A stretch of 64,000 nucleotides of DNA from Bacteroidales bacterium. GTDB taxonomy: Bacteria; Bacteroidota; Bacteroidia; Bacteroidales; FEN-979. Shown here piece by piece: positions 17,634 to 27,619 of the stretch (positions within the stretch are counted from its first letter, which is position 1; every line of letters starts with the position of its first letter). The notes beneath the pieces were generated by a model. The model did not search any database. It was given only the letters and a program-made list of their open reading frames with translations, and was not told where the DNA came from. The position numbers were made by a program, and so were the translations under genes. Location: positions 1-64,000 of the forward strand of contig JAUXWT010000096.1 of NCBI GenBank assembly GCA_030681475.1, given 5' to 3'.

Positions 17634-19777
17634 AGCAGATCAAAAAGGATATATTGATCCGTGTCTATTTAGTGTACTTCGTCGTATTGCTATTCGGGAT
17701 TTTCATTATAGCAAGAGTTGTGATGATACAGCAATTTGAAAAGAACGAGTTCCTGGAAATGGCGAAAAAACAAGAAATCCGCCTGTTTGAGCTGGAGGCG
17801 ATCCGTGGAAATATCCTTGCCGATGATGGGAGCCTGCTCGCGGTGTCAATTCCTATTTTCGAGGTCCGCATGGATGTCATGACTGACTCGATCACCGATA
17901 AGGTTTTCAATCATAACGTTGATTCCCTTTCCCTGCGTCTTTCACAGTTATTTATGGATCGAACACCATCCGAATACAAAGACCTGCTTTGGGAAGGCCG
18001 AAGAAATAAAACCCGATACCTGTTGATCCATCGAGATGTTACCTATCCTGACCTGAATAAACTCAAGAAATTTCCCATTTTCAGGCGGGGACAATACAAG
18101 GGCGGACTTATCGTACATGCGCAATTCGATCGCGAACTGCCTTACAAATCACTCGCCCGTCGTATCATCGGATATGAGAGCGGGGATGGCAACAAAAAGG
18201 TTTACGTCGGCCTGGAGGGATCATTCACAAAAAACCTGGAGGGCATCAAGGGGCAGCGACTCATGCGTCGCATCAGTGGCCAGGCATGGGTTCCTGTTGA
18301 TCCGGAAAGCCAGATTGAACCACAAAACGGCAACGATGTAATTACCACGCTCGATGTGAACCTTCAGGACCTGGCTGAAACATCTCTTCTCAAGGAACTC
18401 ATTGCCGACAGCGCCGATCATGGTTGTGTGGTTTTGATGGAGGTAAAGACCGGTTACATAAGAGCCATGGCAAACCTTGGCCTCACGAAAAAAGGAACTT
18501 ACGAAGAGATTTTCAACTACGCGATCGGAGAAAGTCAGGAAACAGGATCAACTTTTAAACTGGCCTCCTTCCTTGTAGCGCTTGACGACCGCAAAATTGA
18601 CCTGACGACACCGATAAACTGCACGGGTGGAATTACTTACTTTGCCGGGCGCAAGATGGAGGACTCTCATCACGGTTTACAGGTGCTCCCTGCATTGCAG
18701 GTATTCGAAAAATCGTCGAATGTAGGCACCTCACGGATGGTCTATAATGCATATGCTGACTCTGCCCAAAAATTCATTGATGGTCTTTACCGTATCGGCA
18801 TCAACCGCCCGCTAGGTCTTCAAATAGCAGGGGAAGGCAGGCCATATATTAAAACCACCAAAAGTAAATACTGGTCGGCCCTGTCATTACCCTGGATGTC
18901 GATCGGTTATGAAATCTCTCTGGCGCCCATTCACCTGCTTACCCTCTATAACGCTGTCGCTAACAATGGTGTGATGGTAAAACCTTTGTTTGTCCGCGAA
19001 ATTCGCAAGAACGGACAATTGGTGCAGCGATTCAATCCTGTGGTGGTCAATCCGCAAATTGTCTCACCATGGGCCATCCAACAGGCCAAACTTATGCTTG
19101 AAGGCGTGGTGGAGGAGGGTACCGGGGCGAGCATTAAAACGCCGAACTATAAAATCGCCGGTAAGACTGGTACGTGTCAGATTGCAGCCGGAAATAAAGG
19201 ATACCGCCAGGGGACCAAAGAGGTACAGTACAAGGGATCGTTCGTGGGATATTTCCCTGCCGACAATCCCAAATATTCCATGATCGTTGTGATCGTCAAC
19301 CCCAAAAAAGGAAAATATTATGGAGGAGCAGTAGCTGCACCGGTTTTTCGTGAGTTATCGGATAAACTCTTCGCGATACGGCCCGACATCATGATCCCGT
19401 TACCGGTAGATACGAATTCTTCGCCTCTCCCTTATGCCCGGGCCGGGTATGTCAAAGACCTTGCAGATGTGTTTGCCATGCTTAACCTCAAAGTCCGTCC
19501 CTTAAATGGAAATTCCTCGCTGGTACGCCCTGCGATTTCATCTGACACCATTGTGCTGACCGCTGCAAGGATTGTTAAAGGAACCATGCCCGACGTTTGC
19601 GGCATGGGGCTGAGAGACGCACTATTTCTTCTTGAACAGCAAGGACTTAACGTCCTGGTGAATGGCAAGGGAACAGTGGTAAAACAATCTATCCACCCCG
19701 GAATTATCATTTCAAAAGGTATGCCCGTTGTGATCGAACTTAAAGTAAACCAAGATAAGCCCGGAACCCAGGCATGA
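17630..19777 (+). CDS. ftsI: FtsI/PBP3-type division transpeptidase with PASTA domain
   Basis: 715 residues. One N-terminal membrane anchor (VYLVYFVVLLFGIFIIARVV) precedes a PBP dimerisation domain (~residues 50-220) and a transpeptidase domain. The latter carries Ser307 in STFK, an SSN motif (EKSSNVGTS) and the KTG triad (AGKTGTCQ). A single PASTA domain closes the protein (MPDVCGMGLRDALFLLEQQG, then VVIELKV). It cross-links septal peptidoglycan in complex with FtsW. The start overlaps the ftsL stop as ATGA, and the end overlaps murE in the same way. Confidence 0.96.
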   Translation: MKQIKKDILIRVYLVYFVVLLFGIFIIARVVMIQQFEKNEFLEMAKKQEIRLFELEAIRGNILADDGSLLAVSIPIFEVRMDVMTDSITDKVFNHNVDSLSLRLSQLFMDRTPSEYKDLLWEGRRNKTRYLLIHRDVTYPDLNKLKKFPIFRRGQYKGGLIVHAQFDRELPYKSLARRIIGYESGDGNKKVYVGLEGSFTKNLEGIKGQRLMRRISGQAWVPVDPESQIEPQNGNDVITTLDVNLQDLAETSLLKELIADSADHGCVVLMEVKTGYIRAMANLGLTKKGTYEEIFNYAIGESQETGSTFKLASFLVALDDRKIDLTTPINCTGGITYFAGRKMEDSHHGLQVLPALQVFEKSSNVGTSRMVYNAYADSAQKFIDGLYRIGINRPLGLQIAGEGRPYIKTTKSKYWSALSLPWMSIGYEISLAPIHLLTLYNAVANNGVMVKPLFVREIRKNGQLVQRFNPVVVNPQIVSPWAIQQAKLMLEGVVEEGTGASIKTPNYKIAGKTGTCQIAAGNKGYRQGTKEVQYKGSFVGYFPADNPKYSMIVVIVNPKKGKYYGGAVAAPVFRELSDKLFAIRPDIMIPLPVDTNSSPLPYARAGYVKDLADVFAMLNLKVRPLNGNSSLVRPAISSDTIVLTAARIVKGTMPDVCGMGLRDALFLLEQQGLNVLVNGKGTVVKQSIHPGIIISKGMPVVIELKVNQDKPGTQA

Positions 19778-21246
19778 TGTTGCTCAGCGAAATCACCGGC
19801 AATTATAAAGTCACCGGCATTACCGGCAGGAACGATATCCCCATCAGCGGGATACAGTTCGATTCGCGGAAGGTCAGGCCGGGCAATCTGTTTTTCGCTA
19901 TTCGCGGTACAACGTTCGATGGCCATGAATATATTGATCAGGCGATTGCGAAAGGTGCATCCGCGGTCGTTTGCGAACAGCTTCCCGAGGTTGTCAATGA
20001 CAAAGTCACCTACGTTGTCACCGCAAAAACCAGCGCTGCTTTAGGCCATGTGGCATCCATTTTCTATGGCAACCCGTCGGAAAAGCTTAAGTTGATCGGG
20101 ATAACCGGAACCAACGGTAAAACAACCACGGTAACACTTCTGTACCGATTGTTTCTTGAACTTGGATTTGGCGCCGGACTGATCTCCACCATCAGCAATA
20201 TGATAAACCAGACAGAGATACCGGCTACCTATACAACACCAGACCCGGTACAACTCAACGAACTGCTTGCCAGGATGGTACATGACGGATGTACCTACTG
20301 TTTCATGGAAGTCTCCTCTCATGCCATTGATCAGCAGAGGATCGCAGGCCTCTCTTTCGCCGGAGGTATTTTCACAAACCTGACGCACGATCATCTCGAT
20401 TATCATAAAACCTTCGACCAATACCTGCAGACAAAGAAATCGTTTTTCGACCACCTTCCCGAGTCCGCCTTTGCCCTTATAAACAAGGACGACAGAAATG
20501 GTAAGGTCATGGTCCAGAATACGCAGGCCGCCAAATTTACATACAGCCTGCAGTCAATGTCCGATTTCCGTTGCAGGATCGTCGAGAACCGGTTCCACGG
20601 AATACAATTAAACCTGGATGGAACGGAAGCATGGTTTAAGCTCATCGGAACCTTCAACGCGTACAACCTCCTTGCCGTATATGCTTCAGCGGTTTTGCTC
20701 GGACAGGATAAAACAGAGATACTCACCTCCCTCAGCAAGATGGAACCTGTCGCCGGCCGGTTCAATTACGTGATGTCTCCCGATCAGGTCACAGCCATTG
20801 TGGATTATTCACATACCCCCGATGCTTTGAAAAACGTTCTGGAAACCATCAATGAAATCAGGGGGCGCCACGAACAGGTTATTACGGTGGTAGGTGCAGG
20901 CGGAAACCGGGATGTCGCCAAACGGCCGGTGATGGCCAAAATCGCGACTAACCTTAGCGACCGGGTCATCCTTACCTCTGATAATCCCCGGAACGAAGAA
21001 CCGGAGGCGATCCTGGCTGAAATGTTTGCAGGGGTGGAAATCCATCAAGAAAAAAAAGTACTCGTCATTGTCAACCGCCTGGAGGCCATCAAGACGGCGT
21101 GTGCCCTTGCCAAACCCGGCGACATCATCCTGGTGGCAGGAAAAGGACATGAGAATTACCAGGAGATCAAAGGAGTGAGGCACCATTTTAACGACAAGGA
21201 GGCGCTTCAGAAAATTTTCGGGATCAATAACATGGTAAACAGTTAA
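19774..21246 (+). CDS. murE: MurE, UDP-MurNAc-tripeptide ligase
   Basis: 490 residues, full length. The three Mur ligase domains are all present: an N-terminal substrate domain ([20 protein letters not shown]), a central domain with the ATP loop [11 protein letters not shown] and the switch segment EVSSHAIDQ, and a C-terminal domain with [10 protein letters not shown]. The DNPR motif ([10 protein letters not shown]) marks enzymes that add meso-diaminopimelate, so the cell wall is likely of the DAP type. It is coupled to ftsI by an ATGA overlap and to mraY by a 4-base gap. Confidence 0.97.
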   Translation: MMLLSEITGNYKVTGITGRNDIPISGIQFDSRKVRPGNLFFAIRGTTFDGHEYIDQAIAKGASAVVCEQLPEVVNDKVTYVVTAKTSAALGHVASIFYGNPSEKLKLIGITGTNGKTTTVTLLYRLFLELGFGAGLISTISNMINQTEIPATYTTPDPVQLNELLARMVHDGCTYCFMEVSSHAIDQQRIAGLSFAGGIFTNLTHDHLDYHKTFDQYLQTKKSFFDHLPESAFALINKDDRNGKVMVQNTQAAKFTYSLQSMSDFRCRIVENRFHGIQLNLDGTEAWFKLIGTFNAYNLLAVYASAVLLGQDKTEILTSLSKMEPVAGRFNYVMSPDQVTAIVDYSHTPDALKNVLETINEIRGRHEQVITVVGAGGNRDVAKRPVMAKIATNLSDRVILTSDNPRNEEPEAILAEMFAGVEIHQEKKVLVIVNRLEAIKTACALAKPGDIILVAGKGHENYQEIKGVRHHFNDKEALQKIFGINNMVNS

Positions 21247-21250
21247 GCCT

Positions 21251-22504
21251 ATGTTGTACTATCTTTTTACGTGGTTGCACACAGCGTTCAATATTCCCGG
21301 AGCAGGTGTATTTCAATACATATCATTCAGGGCAGCGGCAGCCTTGATCACCTCTTTGTTTATTTCCATGATCATTGGAAAGCGGCTCATCGGCTTTCTG
21401 CGTAAAAAACAGGTGGGTGAAACCGTGCGCGATCTTGGGCTGGAAGGTCAGAAAAGAAAACAGGGAACACCTACAATGGGGGGCCTCATCATTCTGGCAG
21501 CCATCCTGATTCCGTCGCTCCTGTTTGCAAAGTTGAACAATCTTTACATCATCGTAATACTGGCATCCACCGTTTGGCTGGGTTTGATCGGATTCCTGGA
21601 TGATTATATTAAAGTATTCAAGAAAGATAAAAAGGGGCTGCCCGGAAAACTTAAGATACTCGGACAGGTCGGATTGGGTTTGATCGTTGGTCTCACCATG
21701 TTTTTCAGCGACCGCATCGTGATCCGCGAACGAATTACCCATGCCGCATATGTACCTGCCTCCGATGTTTTTGTGATGGAACCTGTAACTGATAAAAGTA
21801 AAATATTTTCCAAGACTCCTGTAAAATCGAGTAAAACCACGATCCCTTTTGTGAAAAACAACGAGTTTGATTATAGTTCGCTGGTTTCGTGGATGGGTGA
21901 CGGGGCAAAAAAATGGACCTGGCTGGTCTTTATCCCTATCGTGATATTTATCATCATAGCTGTCTCCAATGGAGCCAACCTCACCGACGGACTCGACGGA
22001 CTCGCCACAGGTACCTCCGCCATTATCGGGCTGACATTGGGCGTCCTGGCCTATGTTTCGGGCAATATAGTATTTGCCAATTACCTGAACATCATGTACA
22101 TTCCGAACACAGGCGAGCTTGCTATTTACATCTCAGCATTTGTGGGAGCATGCATCGGTTTTTTGTGGTATAATTCATATCCGGCGCAGGTATTCATGGG
22201 CGATACCGGTAGTCTTGCCCTTGGAGGCATCATTGCCGTTTTTGCGATCATGATCCGTAAAGAGATATTGATTCCTATTTTTTGCGGGGTTTTTCTGGCC
22301 GAAAATCTTTCGGTGGTCATGCAGGTTACCTGGTTTAAATATACAAAACACAAATACGGCGCAGGGCGGAGAATATTCAAAATGTCTCCGCTGCATCACC
22401 ATTTTCAAATATTAGGCTACCATGAGTCAAAGATCGTGATGCGATTCCTGATCATAGGTATCATGCTGGCCGTTTTAACCATTGTCACACTCAAACTAAG
22501 ATAG
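21251..22504 (+). CDS. mraY: MraY, phospho-MurNAc-pentapeptide transferase
   Basis: 417 residues with about ten membrane segments. The family motifs are present: GTPTMGG near the N-terminus, the Asp-rich [19 protein letters not shown], and the C-terminal [12 protein letters not shown] loop of about 50 residues around [13 protein letters not shown] is an insertion seen in Bacteroidetes homologues. It makes lipid I from UDP-MurNAc-pentapeptide and undecaprenyl phosphate. It lies between murE and the murD fragment. Confidence 0.97.
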   Translation: MLYYLFTWLHTAFNIPGAGVFQYISFRAAAALITSLFISMIIGKRLIGFLRKKQVGETVRDLGLEGQKRKQGTPTMGGLIILAAILIPSLLFAKLNNLYIIVILASTVWLGLIGFLDDYIKVFKKDKKGLPGKLKILGQVGLGLIVGLTMFFSDRIVIRERITHAAYVPASDVFVMEPVTDKSKIFSKTPVKSSKTTIPFVKNNEFDYSSLVSWMGDGAKKWTWLVFIPIVIFIIIAVSNGANLTDGLDGLATGTSAIIGLTLGVLAYVSGNIVFANYLNIMYIPNTGELAIYISAFVGACIGFLWYNSYPAQVFMGDTGSLALGGIIAVFAIMIRKEILIPIFCGVFLAENLSVVMQVTWFKYTKHKYGAGRRIFKMSPLHHHFQILGYHESKIVMRFLIIGIMLAVLTIVTLKLR

Positions 22505-22509
22505 AAACC

Positions 22510-23058
22510 ATGACCTTCGAAGCATTGGCAAAACAGGGACAAGAAACGGTGTATCAATCGCTGGCAGCCTCCATCGGCCCCAGGATACGCGATATCAGGA
22601 AAGAGTCAATCAAAGAGAGCTTTAATGGTTTTCAACAGGTTGATCATCGTCTTGAAACCGTTGTTATCATCAAAGACATGGAATTTATCAACGATTCCAA
22701 ATCCTCAACTTTGAATTCAACCTGGTACGCCCTCGAAAATACGTCAAGGCCGATCATATGGATCGTGGGAGGTGTCGAAAGTGGCAACGATTACGCAATT
22801 TTACGCCACCTTGTACGAACCAAGGTGAAAGGGATCATTTGCCTTGGAACCGGGACCAGCCGCATTCATGAAGCATTTGACGATATTGACATCCCGATCA
22901 CCAATGCTTTGACAATGGACGAAGCAGTTCAGAATGCATATTATATGGGGAACAGCGGGGATGCAATCCTTCTTTCGCCTGCATGCCCCTCCTTCGATCT
23001 TTTTAAGGACTATGAAGCGCGCGGCAATGCCTTCCGCAAAGCTGTAAAAAATTTATAA
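22510..23058 (+). CDS. murD: MurD C-terminal domain only (N-terminal and ATP-binding domains missing)
   Basis: 182 residues, where MurD normally has ~440-450. From residue 1 the sequence matches the end of the central domain (family: LALQGKHN.YNSLAA; here LAKQGQETVYQSLAAS). It then continues through the complete C-terminal ligase domain (VDHRLETV, INDSKSSTLNSTWYAL, WIVGGVESGNDY, LLSPACPSFDLFKDYEARG). The UDP-binding domain and the ATP loop GTNGKT are absent, and the conserved HN before the C-terminal domain is replaced by ET. It cannot be an active D-glutamate ligase on its own. The frame has its own ATG five bases after the mraY stop, so the operon looks undisturbed. It is a real deletion with MurD supplied elsewhere, or an assembly join. 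Confidence 0.9.
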   Translation: MTFEALAKQGQETVYQSLAASIGPRIRDIRKESIKESFNGFQQVDHRLETVVIIKDMEFINDSKSSTLNSTWYALENTSRPIIWIVGGVESGNDYAILRHLVRTKVKGIICLGTGTSRIHEAFDDIDIPITNALTMDEAVQNAYYMGNSGDAILLSPACPSFDLFKDYEARGNAFRKAVKNL

Positions 23059-23070
23059 TACCGATTTACC

Positions 23071-24282
23071 ATGTTAAAAGTTGCAAAAGATATCAAGGGA
23101 GATAAAGTGATCTGGATCGTTGTGGTCATCCTTTGCATTTTTTCACTGCTTGCCGTTTACAGCTCAACAGGGACCCTTGCTAATAAAAAACAACATGGCA
23201 ATACCGAGTATTACCTCTTCAAACATTTTATGATCCTGGCTTTTGGTCTCGGATTGATGTACATAACGCACCTTGTCAAATATACCTATTATTCGCGTAT
23301 TTCTCAGATCGGGCTTTTCCTGACTTTACCACTGCTGCTTACAACATTGATTTCGGGGACAAACATCAATGATGCCAACCGTTGGCTTACCGTTCCCATC
23401 GTGAATCTGACCTTTCAGAGTTCGGATGTGGCCAAACTGTTTCTCATCATGTACCTTGCCCGCGTGTTAAGCAAGAAGCAGGAGCTGGTTCAGGATTTTC
23501 GCAAAGGCTTCCTTCCGGTGATCATCCCGGTAATTATCGTCACCATTCTGATCCTGCCGGCAAACTTTTCCACCGCCGCTATTTTATTCGTCACCTGCAT
23601 TGTATTGATGTTCATTGGAAGGATTAGCCTTAAGTACATGCTTTCGCTGGCAGTACTTGGGACTGTTGGCATTGTGATGATTTTTATGTTGTCAAAAACA
23701 TTTCCCGAATTGTTCCCGCGTGGAACGACCTGGGTTGCCCGCATCGATCATTTTATCAATAACAAGGAGGCGGATACCGATGCCACTTACCAGGTTGACC
23801 AGGCCAAGATCGCCATTGTTCAGGGCGGGATTATGGGCAAATCGCCCGGTAAAAGCACCCAACGCAATTTTCTGCCCCATCCCTATTCCGATTTCATTTT
23901 TGCCATCATCATCGAAGAGTACGGACTGATTGGCGGCGCCTTTCTTTTGCTGCTTTACCTGATTTTGTTTTTCAGGGTAATAAGAATTGCAACACGAAGC
24001 CAGGGGAATTTCGGTTCATTGCTGAGCATCGGGATTGGTTTCAGCCTGGTCTTCCAGGCGCTGATCAACATGGCAGTTGCTGTAAACCTGTTCCCGGTTA
24101 CCGGTCAAACACTTCCCCTGGTGAGCATGGGTGGGACTTCGATATGGTTTACCAGTATTTCACTCGGTATTGTTTTGAGCGTCAGTCGTACTGCAGATAT
24201 CGAAACCAAAAATGGAACTGAGGTTGAAATACTTCAGGAGTCATCCCGTAGTAAAAACTCCCAAACACTTCAAACCGCATGA
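23071..24282 (+). CDS. ftsW: FtsW, septal peptidoglycan glycosyltransferase
   Basis: 403 residues of the SEDS family, with about ten membrane helices. Visible signatures are WIVVVILCIFSLLAVYSSTG at the N-terminus, the NDANRWLTVP loop, QSSDVAKLFLIMYLAR, and the C-terminal TGQTLPLVSMGGTS. The large extracytoplasmic loop (HFINNKEADTDATYQVDQAK) matches FtsW. It polymerises lipid II together with the FtsI transpeptidase encoded upstream. The stop overlaps the next start (ATGA). Confidence 0.96.
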   Translation: MLKVAKDIKGDKVIWIVVVILCIFSLLAVYSSTGTLANKKQHGNTEYYLFKHFMILAFGLGLMYITHLVKYTYYSRISQIGLFLTLPLLLTTLISGTNINDANRWLTVPIVNLTFQSSDVAKLFLIMYLARVLSKKQELVQDFRKGFLPVIIPVIIVTILILPANFSTAAILFVTCIVLMFIGRISLKYMLSLAVLGTVGIVMIFMLSKTFPELFPRGTTWVARIDHFINNKEADTDATYQVDQAKIAIVQGGIMGKSPGKSTQRNFLPHPYSDFIFAIIIEEYGLIGGAFLLLLYLILFFRVIRIATRSQGNFGSLLSIGIGFSLVFQALINMAVAVNLFPVTGQTLPLVSMGGTSIWFTSISLGIVLSVSRTADIETKNGTEVEILQESSRSKNSQTLQTA

Positions 24283-26810
24283 TCCGGGTCATTATCAGCG
24301 GCGGGGGCACCGGCGGTCATATATTCCCGGCAATCGCCATTGCCGATGCCCTGAAGGCAAGAGTCCGCGATATCGATATCCTTTTCATCGGCGCCAAAGG
24401 GCGGATGGAGATGGAAAAGGTACCAGCCGCGGGATATCCGATTGAAGGGCTTGTGATAAGTGGTTTCCAGCGGAGGCTGACCTGGAAAAACCTCACATTC
24501 CCGTATAAACTCACCGGCAGCATACTCAAGGCGCGTTCAATCATCTCGAAGTTTAAACCCGATGTGGTGATCGGTGTGGGTGGATATGCAAGCGGTCCAA
24601 CCTTGCTCATGGCCGTCTCGAAAAAGATCCCATCGCTTATCCAGGAACAAAACTCCTATCCCGGGGTAACGAACAGACTGCTAGGCGGCAAAGTATTGAA
24701 AATATGCGTGGCTTATGAAGGAATGAATAAATACTTCCCGGAAAATAAAATTGTGTTTACCGGTAATCCTGTTAGACAGGATGTGGTGAAAATTTCCGGA
24801 AAGAGAGATGAGGCGATGCAATATTTTGGACTTGCCCCGGAACGAAAAACAGTGCTTGTTGTAGGAGGCAGCCTTGGGGCAGGTACAATCAACCAGGCCA
24901 TGATGAAATTTGCCGGTGAACATTCAGTTGACCAAAGCATCCAGGCGCTGTGGCAGACCGGAAAATTCTATTACGAAAATATTGAAACTGAAATTGGAAA
25001 TCTGAAATCTGAAATCAGTAAGATAATCATCGTTCCCTTTATCGAACGGATGGACCTTGCCTATGCCGCGGCCGACATCATTGTGTCCCGGGCAGGCGCC
25101 ATCGCCATTTCTGAACTTTGTGTAGTTGGTAAACCGGTCATCCTTGTTCCTTCTCCCAATGTTTCGGAGGACCACCAAACGAAAAATGCCCGTGCCCTTG
25201 AATCCCGCAAGGCTGCAATTCTGATCCCCGATGCCGAAGCCGTAAGCAGACTGGGAAAGACGATCATAGAAACGCTTGGAAATGAAAGCCTTCGATCGGA
25301 CATGAGAAAGAACATCCTGGCGCTTGGAATTACCGATGCCGCGGACAAAATAGCAGGGGTAGCGTTTTCGCTCGCAGGGTTCGGTTCCCAAATCGTAAAT
25401 CGCAAATCTGAATTCGTCAATCCCAAATCGGTCTATTTTATCGGTATCGGAGGAATCGGCATGAGCGCCCTGGCAAGATATTTTATATCGCAGGGGGCTG
25501 CGGTTTCGGGCTATGATAAAACACCTACAGTCCTTACCCGCCAATTGATCAGCGAAGGAATGCACATCCACTTTGATGAGGATGTCGGCTTATTGCCTTC
25601 TGATCCTGAACTTGTTATTTTCACCTCGGCTGTTCCGGAAGACCATAAAGAATTACAATATTTCAGGAAACATGGTACGCCATTGAAAAAGCGCGCTGAA
25701 GCGCTTGGACTGATTGCAAGGCATCACAAAACAATTGCTGTTGGAGGCACTCATGGAAAAACCACCACCTCCACCATGATCGCTCACATGCTTCGAACTG
25801 CCGGAGTTGAAACCATGGCATTTCTTGGCGGGATCTCAACGAATTATGGAACAAATTTCCTGAAGGGATCCGTGAGTGACGAAGCTGCAGGATTACAAGG
25901 AACCAACGAAGGATCCTTCTGCGTTGTTGAGGCAGATGAATATGACAAATCATTCCTGCAACTCGAGCCATATATCGCGATCATCACCGCTGCAGATGCC
26001 GATCATTTAGATATTTACGGCAGCGATGGGGAGATGAAAAAAACCTACGCTGACTTCACAGCGAAAATTGTCAGTGGCGGTTCCCTGATCATGAAAACCG
26101 GAACCATGATCACTCCATTGAATACTGACAATTACAGCCTGTATCAATACGCATTGTCCCCAGATGCAGCCTTTTACGCGAAAAATATTCATATCGTTGA
26201 CGGATTATTTCATTTTGATTTTGTAAACCCGGATGGTATAGTTAACGGGCTCGTCCTTGGTATCCCCGGGCGGTTCAACCTCGAAAACGCCATTGCTGCC
26301 CTTTCGGTCGGATATCTTCTTGGTCTTGATTTCCAGCTTGTTAAAAACTCGCTCCTGACTTACCGGGGCGTACAACGCCGTTTCGAGTTCAGGATCCGCC
26401 GCGCCGATTTGGTTTACATCGACGATTACGCACATCATCCGGAAGAACTCAGGGCGTGCATCAGCGCTGTCCGTGAATTGTACCCGGAGAAAAAAATCAC
26501 AGGAGTGTTCCAACCACACCTCTTTTCACGGACCCGCGACCTCGTTGACGACTTTGCCAGGAGTCTTGAACTGCTTGACGAATTACTTTTGCTCGACATT
26601 TATCCTGCCCGGGAAAAACCAATTCCCGGAGTTACATCAAAACTGTTGTTCGACCGGGTCAATCTGCATAGCAAATTAATGGTCAGAAAAGAAGACCTTC
26701 TCCGGGAGATCCGGGATTGCCAATGCGAAGTCCTGATAACCATGGGTGCCGGGGATATCGACCTGTTTGTTGAACCAATCACTGATTTATTCTCAGAATC
26801 AAACGTTTAA
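24279..26810 (+). CDS. murG-murC: Fused MurG (lipid II GlcNAc transferase) and MurC (UDP-MurNAc:L-Ala ligase)
   Basis: 843 residues. Residues 1-~370 are MurG: GGGTGGHIFPAIAIADAL, VIGVGGYASGP, LIQEQNSYPGVTNRLL, VVGGSLGAGTIN and SRAGAIAISEL. Residues ~385-843 are MurC: FIGIGGIGMSALARYF, the ATP loop VGGTHGKTTTSTM, VVEADEYDKSFL and YIDDYAHHPEEL. The two are normally separate neighbouring genes. Here no stop separates them, and residues ~371-383 (SQIVNRKSEFVNPK) are written by a 7-bp tandem array at 25389-25430. A second heptamer run at 24984-25017 lies in a MurG loop. MurG would sit at the membrane and MurC acts on a cytoplasmic precursor, so both active sites could still work. Confidence 0.93.
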   Translation: MIRVIISGGGTGGHIFPAIAIADALKARVRDIDILFIGAKGRMEMEKVPAAGYPIEGLVISGFQRRLTWKNLTFPYKLTGSILKARSIISKFKPDVVIGVGGYASGPTLLMAVSKKIPSLIQEQNSYPGVTNRLLGGKVLKICVAYEGMNKYFPENKIVFTGNPVRQDVVKISGKRDEAMQYFGLAPERKTVLVVGGSLGAGTINQAMMKFAGEHSVDQSIQALWQTGKFYYENIETEIGNLKSEISKIIIVPFIERMDLAYAAADIIVSRAGAIAISELCVVGKPVILVPSPNVSEDHQTKNARALESRKAAILIPDAEAVSRLGKTIIETLGNESLRSDMRKNILALGITDAADKIAGVAFSLAGFGSQIVNRKSEFVNPKSVYFIGIGGIGMSALARYFISQGAAVSGYDKTPTVLTRQLISEGMHIHFDEDVGLLPSDPELVIFTSAVPEDHKELQYFRKHGTPLKKRAEALGLIARHHKTIAVGGTHGKTTTSTMIAHMLRTAGVETMAFLGGISTNYGTNFLKGSVSDEAAGLQGTNEGSFCVVEADEYDKSFLQLEPYIAIITAADADHLDIYGSDGEMKKTYADFTAKIVSGGSLIMKTGTMITPLNTDNYSLYQYALSPDAAFYAKNIHIVDGLFHFDFVNPDGIVNGLVLGIPGRFNLENAIAALSVGYLLGLDFQLVKNSLLTYRGVQRRFEFRIRRADLVYIDDYAHHPEELRACISAVRELYPEKKITGVFQPHLFSRTRDLVDDFARSLELLDELLLLDIYPAREKPIPGVTSKLLFDRVNLHSKLMVRKEDLLREIRDCQCEVLITMGAGDIDLFVEPITDLFSESNV
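24984..25017 (+). repeat. 7-bp repeat run (GAAATCT) inside the MurG domain
   Basis: About five GAAATCT-like units encode the segment around ETEIGNLKSEISK, between WQTGKFYYE and IIVPFIERMDLAYAAAD. The flanks are conserved in MurG; the repeat falls in a loop between them. Confidence 0.75.
25389..25430 (+). repeat. Six-unit 7-bp array forming the MurG-MurC linker
   Basis: CAAATCG, TAAATCG, CAAATCT, GAATTCG, TCAATCC, CAAATCG: six heptamers with no gap. They lie exactly where the murG stop, the intergenic bases and the murC start would be expected. Confidence 0.85.
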
Positions 26811-27613
26811 TGAGGAAATTTTTAAAAATATTGTTGATCGTTTTCTGGATACTCCTTGTGGCCGGAGCAGGAGTGCTGATTGGGTTTGTAGAGGTTAAAC
26901 ACTACAGTCATGCCTGTAAAAAGGTGGAGATCAGCATAAACTATGGGGCAGCCGATGTTTTGATCACAAAAAAGGTCGTTGACTCCATCCTGATGAAAAC
27001 TGCGGGAAGTCTCAAGGGTAAACCACTGGGCTATATCAATCTTGGATCCATTGAAAACGCACTCCGCAAGCAGCCATATGTGGCAAAAGTGGCAGTTTTT
27101 GAAAATAATGAAGGTACATTGTTCATCGAAATCCGACAACGTGAGCCATTGCTGCGTGTTATCAACCGGAAGTATGAGAGTTTTTATCTTGATGAGTCCG
27201 GCACACTCCTTCCCGTCAACCCGAATTTTTCAGCTCGCGTCCTGGTGGCCAATGGATTCATTGATGATTCGTATATAAAAAACCCTAACTATCAGGTCAA
27301 TATCCTCGCTTTATCCGACTCTGGTTTTTATGATTCCCTGTTGACCAACCTTTACAAATTAACCATGTACATAACGCATGATAAATTTCTGAAGGCCCAG
27401 ATCGCACAAATCTATGTGAATGAATCGAGGGAATTCGAACTCATTCCCAGTATCGGTAATCATGTGATACTGTTGGGCAAAGCAGAGGACCTTGATGATA
27501 AATTCAAACGTTTATATGCATTCTATAAATTTGGATTGAGTAAGATCGGATGGAATAAATACAATGTAATCAATATCAAATATAAGAATCAAGTGGTTTG
27601 TTCTAAAATTTAA
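26810..27613 (+). CDS. ftsQ: FtsQ-like divisome protein
   Basis: 267 residues. There is one N-terminal membrane helix (ILLIVFWILLVAGAGVLIGFV) and a periplasmic part. The latter begins with a POTRA-like segment (residues ~38-115, ending VAVFENNEGTLFIEIRQREP) and continues into the FtsQ beta domain (FYLDESGTLLPVNPNFSARV). Its place between murC and ftsA is the standard one. The start ATG overlaps the murG-murC stop (TAATG). It links FtsA-side proteins to the periplasmic FtsL/FtsI complex. Confidence 0.92.
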   Translation: MRKFLKILLIVFWILLVAGAGVLIGFVEVKHYSHACKKVEISINYGAADVLITKKVVDSILMKTAGSLKGKPLGYINLGSIENALRKQPYVAKVAVFENNEGTLFIEIRQREPLLRVINRKYESFYLDESGTLLPVNPNFSARVLVANGFIDDSYIKNPNYQVNILALSDSGFYDSLLTNLYKLTMYITHDKFLKAQIAQIYVNESREFELIPSIGNHVILLGKAEDLDDKFKRLYAFYKFGLSKIGWNKYNVINIKYKNQVVCSKI

Positions 27614-27619
27614 ATACGC

